From contig CBDCLS010000003.1 in assembly GCA_965218775.1 (NCBI GenBank), forward strand, positions 930,001 through 994,000: DNA of 64,000 nucleotides. The letters run 5' to 3'. This document shows positions 59,336 through 64,000 of the stretch, piece after piece. A program made the position numbers and the translations under genes. Origin of the DNA: CAUZIZ01 sp965218775 (GTDB lineage: Bacteria; Acidobacteriota; UBA6911; RPQK01; JAJDTT01). Every line of letters begins with the position of its first letter. Position 1 is the stretch's first letter. The notes below the pieces were generated by a model. That model did not search any database and was not told the origin of the DNA. It saw only the letters and a list, made by a program, of their open reading frames with translations.

Positions 59336-60232
59336 ATGAACCCGAATTGCCTTGAACACTGCCTGAGTGAGTCGGAGTACAGTCATTTCGAAGAGTTCGG
59401 GTACCTGATGATTGAGAACGCCATATCTGCGGATCGGCTGAAGCGTTTGAGCCAGGTCTGCGATCGAATGCTGGCTCTGAAGCGAAGCGACGGCCTGGGG
59501 CAATGCACCTCCTTCGACGAGGTGGACTTGATCGGCAAAGACCCTGTCTTTCTAGAGATGATCGATTGTCAGACTACCTTCCCGAAAGTCTGGGGAGTCC
59601 TGGGCTGGAACATCTATCTCTATCACACTGGCCTCATCGTGAACCCTCCGAGCGATCTCAATCCCGCACCTGGCATCCCCAGCGTGGCCTGGCACCAGGA
59701 CAGCATGCGAGTCAACGATGAGATCGAGTCGAGTCCCCGGCCCCGTCTTTCACTGAAGGCCGTTTACCTCATCAGCGATGTTTCGGAACCGGGCCGTGCC
59801 AATACCTGGATCGTTCCCGGGTCGCATCTCAAGGATGAAATCGAGATCCCGGAAGACGGCCAATCCAACCCACCCGGTGCCATTCCAATCTGCGGCACTC
59901 CAGGTACTGCCTTTCTGTTGGATCGTCGCCTCTGGCACAGCCGCAGCCGGAATCAGTCTGAGTTCACCCGCAAGGTGCTGTTGATGGGGTACAGCTACCG
60001 CTGGCTGCGACCCAAGGATGAGATGACGGTCGAGCACCTGTATCCGATGCTCGACCCGATTCAACGCCAGATCCTGGGCGAATGTCCCAGCAACGACAGC
60101 CGCTACGCCCCGGCTGAGGACGATGTACCTCTGCGCAGTTGGCTGAGGGAACACCGTCCCAAGGATGCCGGCTGGACGCCGAGACGATCGCGGCAATCCT
60201 ATCGCCCTGACATACCAACAAGATCTAGCTGA
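59336..60232 (+). CDS. Phytanoyl-CoA dioxygenase (PhyH) family protein
   Basis: 298 residues of the Fe(II)/2-oxoglutarate dioxygenase fold. The metal motif H-x-D is in VAWHQDSMRVND (about residue 120) and the second His in LLDRRLWHSRSRNQSE with the 2-oxoglutarate Arg nearby. Cytosolic. GGAGG precedes the ATG. The family hydroxylates lipids, small molecules or glycans; copies are abundant in Acidobacteriota and Poribacteria-like genomes, where substrates are not known. Convergent with the IS-disrupted glycosidase gene, separated by repeat B. Confidence 0.9.
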   Translation: MNPNCLEHCLSESEYSHFEEFGYLMIENAISADRLKRLSQVCDRMLALKRSDGLGQCTSFDEVDLIGKDPVFLEMIDCQTTFPKVWGVLGWNIYLYHTGLIVNPPSDLNPAPGIPSVAWHQDSMRVNDEIESSPRPRLSLKAVYLISDVSEPGRANTWIVPGSHLKDEIEIPEDGQSNPPGAIPICGTPGTAFLLDRRLWHSRSRNQSEFTRKVLLMGYSYRWLRPKDEMTVEHLYPMLDPIQRQILGECPSNDSRYAPAEDDVPLRSWLREHRPKDAGWTPRRSRQSYRPDIPTRSS

Positions 60233-60263
60233 TTACCTGACCTGGAGCTTCATTACTTCCGCG

Positions 60264-60387
60264 CCTTCGGAGTTCGCATGTTCGGTGTTCTGCGGTTCGT
60301 GATTCAGCCTAGCCTTCTTCCTTGCTCTGGAGAAGGCAACCGATAAATGCTGAACCACAGAATATCGAACAAGCGAATGTCGAAGGG
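60264..60387. repeat. Intergenic inverted repeat family B, copy 3
   Basis: Left arm CTTCGGAGTTCGCATGTTCG with GTGTTCTGCGGTTCGTGATT; right arm AATGCTGAACCACAGAATAT and CGAACAAGCGAATGTCGAAG. Both arms match those at 23465-23705, in inverted order, including the CTTGCTCTGGAGAAGGC middle. Confidence 0.8.
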
Positions 60388-60401
60388 AAGAGCTGAAACC
60401 C

Positions 60402-62311
60402 TTACTGGTCCTGTCCTTTGAACAGCTCGACGACTACCAGGCTGTAAGTCTGCAGCCGGGACACGGTGAACCGGATACCAGAATCTGTTGTCTGGAATTC
60501 GAGCGAAGAGCTTTCCTCGCCGTCTGGCGAGAGGGTGAAGACCTTCTTGGCCTGCTTTCCCCTTAATCCCAGGCGGATCTTCACAGCTTTGACTTCAGGG
60601 TTTTCCTCGGCTCCGTAGTTGATCAGGTGAAGTAAGAGACGACCCTCCCGTTTCTGACCTAGCAGCTCGGCGGTAACCGTGAGGGGCGCGTCGACCTCGA
60701 GCAAAGGATCTTCACCCCCGGCCCAGGTCACAGCATCCACCAACTCCTCCCAGTTCACAGGGAGGTGCCAGTACTCGCTGGTCATGGGCACCGCCGTAGG
60801 CTTCGCTACCGATGGCTTCACTTCCGGCACATAAACGACCCTGCCCTTTTCTAGTTGGCGCTTGACCGGCTCAATCGGGAGGATTCCGTCAGGCTGCCAA
60901 GGCCAGGGCACGTAAGCAGGTGCCTGTACCGAGAAGAGATCAGCCAGGCCGAAGTCGCGGCGCCGGTTCCTCCAGGGGGTGTAAAGGGAGGTGTGTTCGC
61001 TGGCTACGAGTCCTCCTCCGTTGTTCACGAAGACACGGATCTGGTCCATCTGCTCCTCGCTCAGGCACTCCTGGTCCGCCAGGACCAGGACTCGGTAGCG
61101 GGAGAGGTCAGCGAGATGTTTGTCGAAGATGATATCGAACGGCACCTTGGCCTGGAGCAATGCCTGCTCGAAAAGGAAGGTGCTCTGGTAGGGCCGGTCG
61201 TTGTTGAACCCCATGGTCGCATAGGAGTGGAGCACGGCCACCTCGGCCGCGCTCTCCACCTTTCGGTAATACTCGAACCGGTCTCGGTAGAACTGAATGT
61301 AGCGCCTCTGAGTCGGCGGAGGATCGGGGTACTGTTGAATGCCTCCTACCATGCCCAGGCAGCCACGATTGTAGGCCATGGATTCGGCCACCGTGAGTGG
61401 CGTTCTGAAGGTATAGCTGAAGATCTTGTTGTCCAGGATCGTAGCTGTCTTGTAGCTGCGGATCTTCGAAATCAGCACTCCTTCCGGGCTGACCCCGGCC
61501 TGGTTACCCTCCTCGGTCCAGACGATGTCCGTATTCTCCAGGAGACGCGGATAGTCCACGCCCTGCTCCCAGATAGTGTTGAAACCCGACATGCCGGAGT
61601 GAGGATTGTTCTCTACTGCAACTTCGGGATTAAGGCCGCGGATGTACTCTTTCATCTCGCGATAAAACCGGCTCATCTGGTCGCAGCGAAAGTCTGTCCA
61701 CTCCTGGAAGAGGGGATCGTCTATGACGCCCAGCGGCTCCTCATGGGCGGGTGGAAGGACATAGCGAACATCGCTGAAGCCCAGCCTTCGCTTGAGCAGG
61801 TCGGGCGAGTGCTTCTGTGTCAGATAGTCCCTGAAATCCTCGATCGCCATCGGATGGTGGAAGATGGGACGGCGTGCACGGGTACTGGTGTTGTCGAAGT
61901 GAATCAGGTCGACCTTGAAGTCCTCGACCGCAAGTCGCAGCACCCGCTTCATGTAGTCGCGGTAGCCGGGGTGCTGAAAGTAGACACGTTTCCGAAAAGT
62001 CTGAGTCCTCCCGTAATGGACCGGCTGTCCCAGGTAGTCCGGCGCAAACCATTCCTGAGCCTCGGGCTTCTCTAACAGGAATGTCTCGTAGCCTACTGTG
62101 CTGCCTACGTACACACCCACTCGGAGGCCGTGTTTCTGACAGAGCTCCGCCAGCTTGCGGGCGTCAACCAGCTGTTCGCGCTCCGCCTCCAGTCCAAAGC
62201 CTTTGTAGAAGTGTAGAACGGCCATGGTTACACCCAGCTCCTTGAGCTTCAGCACCCGCTCTTCGGTGTGGGCTTTTTCGTACTCTTCCGCGTGCCAGGT
62301 GGGCATCTTTC
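60402..62311 (-). pseudogene. C-terminal part of a glycosidase-like gene disrupted by an IS256-family element
   Basis: About 634 residues from the MPTWHAEEYEKAHTEE joint. It looks like a beta/alpha barrel (MAVLHFYKGFGLEAEREQLV, VDLIHFDNTSTRARRP) followed by a Rossmann-like amidotransferase-fold domain (RYRVLVLADQECLSEEQMDQ, FVNNGGGLVASEHTSL) and a beta C-terminus, as in glycoside hydrolase A/beta-galactosidase-type proteins. The reading frame continues without break across the target duplication into the fragment at 63651-63881, giving an intact ancestral product of about 710 residues. A TTG inside the element could start a truncated product, but it would lack the signal peptide and the first barrel strand. 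Confidence 0.82.
62304..62311. repeat. Target site duplication, left copy
   Basis: CATCTTTC, identical to 63651-63658 on the other side of the element. Eight bases is the usual duplication size for the IS256 family. Confidence 0.9.
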
Positions 62312-63650
62312 GGTTAAGCAACCGTTTTTCTGTAATTTTCTTTAGGGCCTGTAGGGAAGAATTGCTCCACTTGTGTTTTCCAGCCGGCCAGGTTCAGGTA
62401 TTGCCGGCCGGTTAACCACTCCTCGTGTATCTCTGCAAGCACAGCCGAGATGAGCCGCAGCGCCGACGCTTCGTGGGGAAAGATTCCCACCACCCGGGTT
62501 CGTCTCCGGATCTCCCGGTGCAGTCTCTCCAGTCCGTTGATGGTTCGGATCCTTCGCCACCAGCTCCTCGGAAAATCAAACACTGTCAGCCCTTCATCCA
62601 CGTTCTCTTCCAGCCAGCTCACGAACTCCGGTGCAATCTTTTCGAACTTCTTGACGACTTTACCCTTGAGCTCCTCGGCATCTTCTCGAGACGGGGCATC
62701 GAAAATGTCCCGCATGGCCTGGGCGATGCGGGGCTTGTCCTCTTTGCGGCGAGCATATTGTTGGGCGTTTTTACTCAGGTGAAACTGACAACGGTTCCAG
62801 GGCACCGACGGATAAACTGCCCGCCTGGCCGCCTTCAGTCCTTCGTGATCGTCACTGACAAACAGCTCGACCCCTCTCAGTCCACGCTTGTGCAGATCTC
62901 CCAGAAACCCTCGCCAATGCACCTCCGCTTCACTGATCCTGGTGCTCAGACCCAACACCTCCCGCGTTCCGAAACGATTGACTCCTATGGCTTTCAGGAT
63001 GGCCACGTCCTGCACCCTGCCGCCTCTTCGAACCTTCTCGTAGTGGGCATCCAGATACACGATCGGATACTCTCCCAGCTCCCGGCTTCGAAACTCTTCC
63101 AGCTCTTCGTCCAGCATCCCGGCCACTCTCGAGACCTGGGTGGCCGAGATCTCCAACCCACACAGCTGCTCCGTGATCTCGGTGACTTTCCTCGTCGAGA
63201 CTCCCATCACATACATCTCGGCAATGGCCAGCTTCAGGGCCTTCTCCGAACGGCAACCCCTCTCCAGCGACTTGGGATAAAACCTCAACCCACGCACCTG
63301 TGGAATCTCCAAGTGCAGCTCTCCCACTCGAGTCTGAATCCGCTTGCCTTTGAATCCGTTTCGATAGCCTCGCCGACTGGCTGTTCTCTCGTACGCTTCC
63401 GCTCCCAGAAACTCGCTTCTTTCCAACTGCATGGCCACGTTGAACAGCTTCTCCAGGATTCCTCGAAAGGCTTCTGTTCCTTCCTCGATCAACTCCGCCA
63501 GGATCTCCCGTGGTACTCTCTTTTCCAGGTCTGGGTTCATTTGATTCTCCTTGCCAGATAGACGTTTCTGTTTTTGGAGAATCCTGTCCCAGACCTCTGT
63601 CTTTCCGACCCAGGCCTGACCAGAATTTACAGAAAAGAAGTTACGCTACT
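62312..63650 (-). mobile_element. IS256-family insertion sequence
   Basis: 1339 bases bounded by 8-bp duplications. The ends are imperfect inverted repeats: both carry TTTTCTGTAA exactly 14 bases in from the boundary (left GGTTAAGCAACCGT then TTTTCTGTAA; right, reverse complement, AGTAGCGTAACTTC then TTTTCTGTAA). One transposase gene fills the interior. Size, ends and duplication length fit IS256. It interrupts a glycosidase-like gene. Confidence 0.95.
62314..63540 (-). CDS. IS256-family transposase
   Basis: 408 residues, start ATG 63540 with AGGAGA upstream. Mutator-type DDE transposase: first Asp in IVYLDAHYEKVRRGG near residue 178, second Asp in LFVSDDHEGLKAARRAVYPS near residue 238, catalytic Glu in NGLERLHREIRRR near residue 346, and the C/H pair in NRCQFHLSKN. 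It cuts and pastes the element, recognising the 24-bp inverted ends. Its last codons lie in the left inverted repeat. No frameshift was seen, so it appears intact. Confidence 0.95.
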   Translation of the reverse strand: MNPDLEKRVPREILAELIEEGTEAFRGILEKLFNVAMQLERSEFLGAEAYERTASRRGYRNGFKGKRIQTRVGELHLEIPQVRGLRFYPKSLERGCRSEKALKLAIAEMYVMGVSTRKVTEITEQLCGLEISATQVSRVAGMLDEELEEFRSRELGEYPIVYLDAHYEKVRRGGRVQDVAILKAIGVNRFGTREVLGLSTRISEAEVHWRGFLGDLHKRGLRGVELFVSDDHEGLKAARRAVYPSVPWNRCQFHLSKNAQQYARRKEDKPRIAQAMRDIFDAPSREDAEELKGKVVKKFEKIAPEFVSWLEENVDEGLTVFDFPRSWWRRIRTINGLERLHREIRRRTRVVGIFPHEASALRLISAVLAEIHEEWLTGRQYLNLAGWKTQVEQFFPTGPKENYRKTVA

Positions 63651-63658
63651 CATCTTTC
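63651..63658. repeat. Target site duplication, right copy
   Basis: CATCTTTC, matching 62304-62311. Confidence 0.9.
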
Positions 63659-63881
63659 CGACACGGCGCCGAAACAGGAACATGTCATCCCAACCACCCA
63701 CGATGATGATGGGCTCTTCGTCCAGCCAGGCGGGTTTCTCCAACGCGGCGGGGGGCGGTGTGTGCTGGGGACTTTCTGCCACCGGAATACAGGAGCAGGT
63801 TATGAGCAGGACAAGGAGGGCCAGGCGAGCACCCAGTCTCGAGCCACAGATTCCAATTGAGTTCCAGGCAGGTTTTCCCAT
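63651..63881 (-). pseudogene. N-terminal part of the IS-disrupted glycosidase-like gene
   Basis: 77 codons from ATG 63881 (GGAGGAG 9 bases upstream). A signal peptide follows (LALLVLLITCSCIPVAES; a lipoprotein cysteine is possible), then WLDEEPIIIVGGWDDMFLFR and RRVGKM at the duplication. Joining to the other part gives RRRVGKMPTWHAEEYEKA in one frame. The upstream promoter region appears intact, so a short truncated secreted peptide may still be made; it would end with seven residues read from the element. Confidence 0.85.
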
Positions 63882-63908
63882 CGAGGACTCCTCCGTTGGA
63901 TGTCATAG

Positions 63909-63928
63909 AGCCCCTGAATGGGGCTTTA
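63909..63928 (+). terminator. Possible short terminator hairpin
   Basis: AGCCCC-TGAAT-GGGGCT stem-loop followed by TTTAT. No plus-strand gene ends just before it, so its role is unclear; it may instead belong to the leader of the minus-strand gene. The rest of 63882-64000 shows only a possible plus-strand start at 63966-63971 (MMRAREAPDELS, cut by the edge) preceded by AGGGAA. Confidence 0.3.
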
Positions 63929-64000
63929 TCATTGAGGGGGAAGCTTCAGGTCGGGGATAAGGGAAATGATGCGAGCGCGGGAAGCGCCGGACGAGTTGTC

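Noticed and set aside
60855..62075. 406-codon plus-strand open frame
   Set aside because: Opposite strand of the IS-disrupted glycosidase gene, whose minus-strand sequence is well conserved.
62425..63561. 378-codon plus-strand open frame inside the insertion sequence
   Set aside because: Antisense to the DDE transposase, which has the complete catalytic triad; such shadows are common in GC-rich elements.
1..64000. CRISPR arrays, tRNA and rRNA genes, phage or conjugation genes
   Set aside because: None was recognised in the sequence; no spaced direct repeats of CRISPR type and no cloverleaf-like or rRNA-like stretches were seen by eye.

Overview
The window looks like chromosomal DNA of a free-living or host-associated heterotroph of the Acidobacteriota (Solibacter/Bryobacter-like) or a PVC-type lineage. 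The argument is gene content: a PSCyt1-DUF1549-DUF1553 cytochrome protein paired with a DUF1501 protein, a formylglycine sulfatase, Gfo/Idh oxidoreductase, PhyH dioxygenase, Tat-exported aldo/keto reductase and sialidase, FG-GAP and PQQ-type propellers, and six members of one secreted five-bladed-propeller family. No rRNA, tRNA or CRISPR array was seen, so the phylum is an inference.

Layout. 1-4.0 kb (minus): start of an M28 carboxypeptidase, an acyl-activating enzyme and a PQQ-like propeller. 4.2-6.05 kb (plus): Gfo/Idh oxidoreductase overlapping pyrF. 6.4-9.9 kb (minus): two secreted proteins of unknown role. 10.0-14.5 kb (plus): propeller family member 1, a sodium/solute symporter and an exported aldo/keto reductase. 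14.8-19.4 kb (minus): sialidase, TPP enzyme and gamma-glutamyltransferase. 19.5-21.5 kb (plus): a VapBC-type module, a 184-bp inverted-repeat element and a class A beta-lactamase-like enzyme. 21.8-30.9 kb: family members 2 and 3, a PHP protein and an RND efflux pair, with member 3 fused transcriptionally to the pump. 30.9-36.0 kb (minus): a TIR-transmembrane protein coupled to a duplicated-domain protein, then an inverted-repeat element carrying a four-helix-bundle remnant, then an FG-GAP protein. 36.3-38.6 kb (plus): two adjacent frameshifted genes. 38.8-46.1 kb: phosphotriesterase-like enzyme, family member 5 and the DUF1501/DUF1549 operon. 46.3-48.9 kb (minus): modABC. 49.2-55.9 kb: second PQQ-like propeller, M61 peptidase, sulfatase, hypothetical and phosphoesterase. 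56.0-64 kb: decayed GH127-like tail, family member 6, aldo/keto reductase, PhyH, and a glycosidase-like gene split by an IS256-family element with a clean 8-bp target duplication.

Functionally the window reads as a catabolic and surface-polysaccharide accessory region: exported glycan-handling proteins (propeller family, sialidase, glycosidases, sulfatase), sugar-type redox enzymes (Gfo/Idh, aldo/keto reductases), uptake (SSS symporter) and peptide turnover (M28, M61, GGT), interspersed with housekeeping pyrF and molybdate uptake.

The non-coding DNA is unusually structured. At least five intergenic repeat types are visible (A 16.0 and 32.7-33.2 kb; B 23.5 and 60.3 kb; C 4.0 and 49.1 kb; D 38.7 and 52.4 kb; E 20.2 kb), plus a very large stem-loop at 14.63-14.81 kb and three stacked hairpins at 11.65-11.72 kb. 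Several gene remnants (sigma-54 regulator tail, four-helix-bundle protein, GH127 tail) show active gene erosion.
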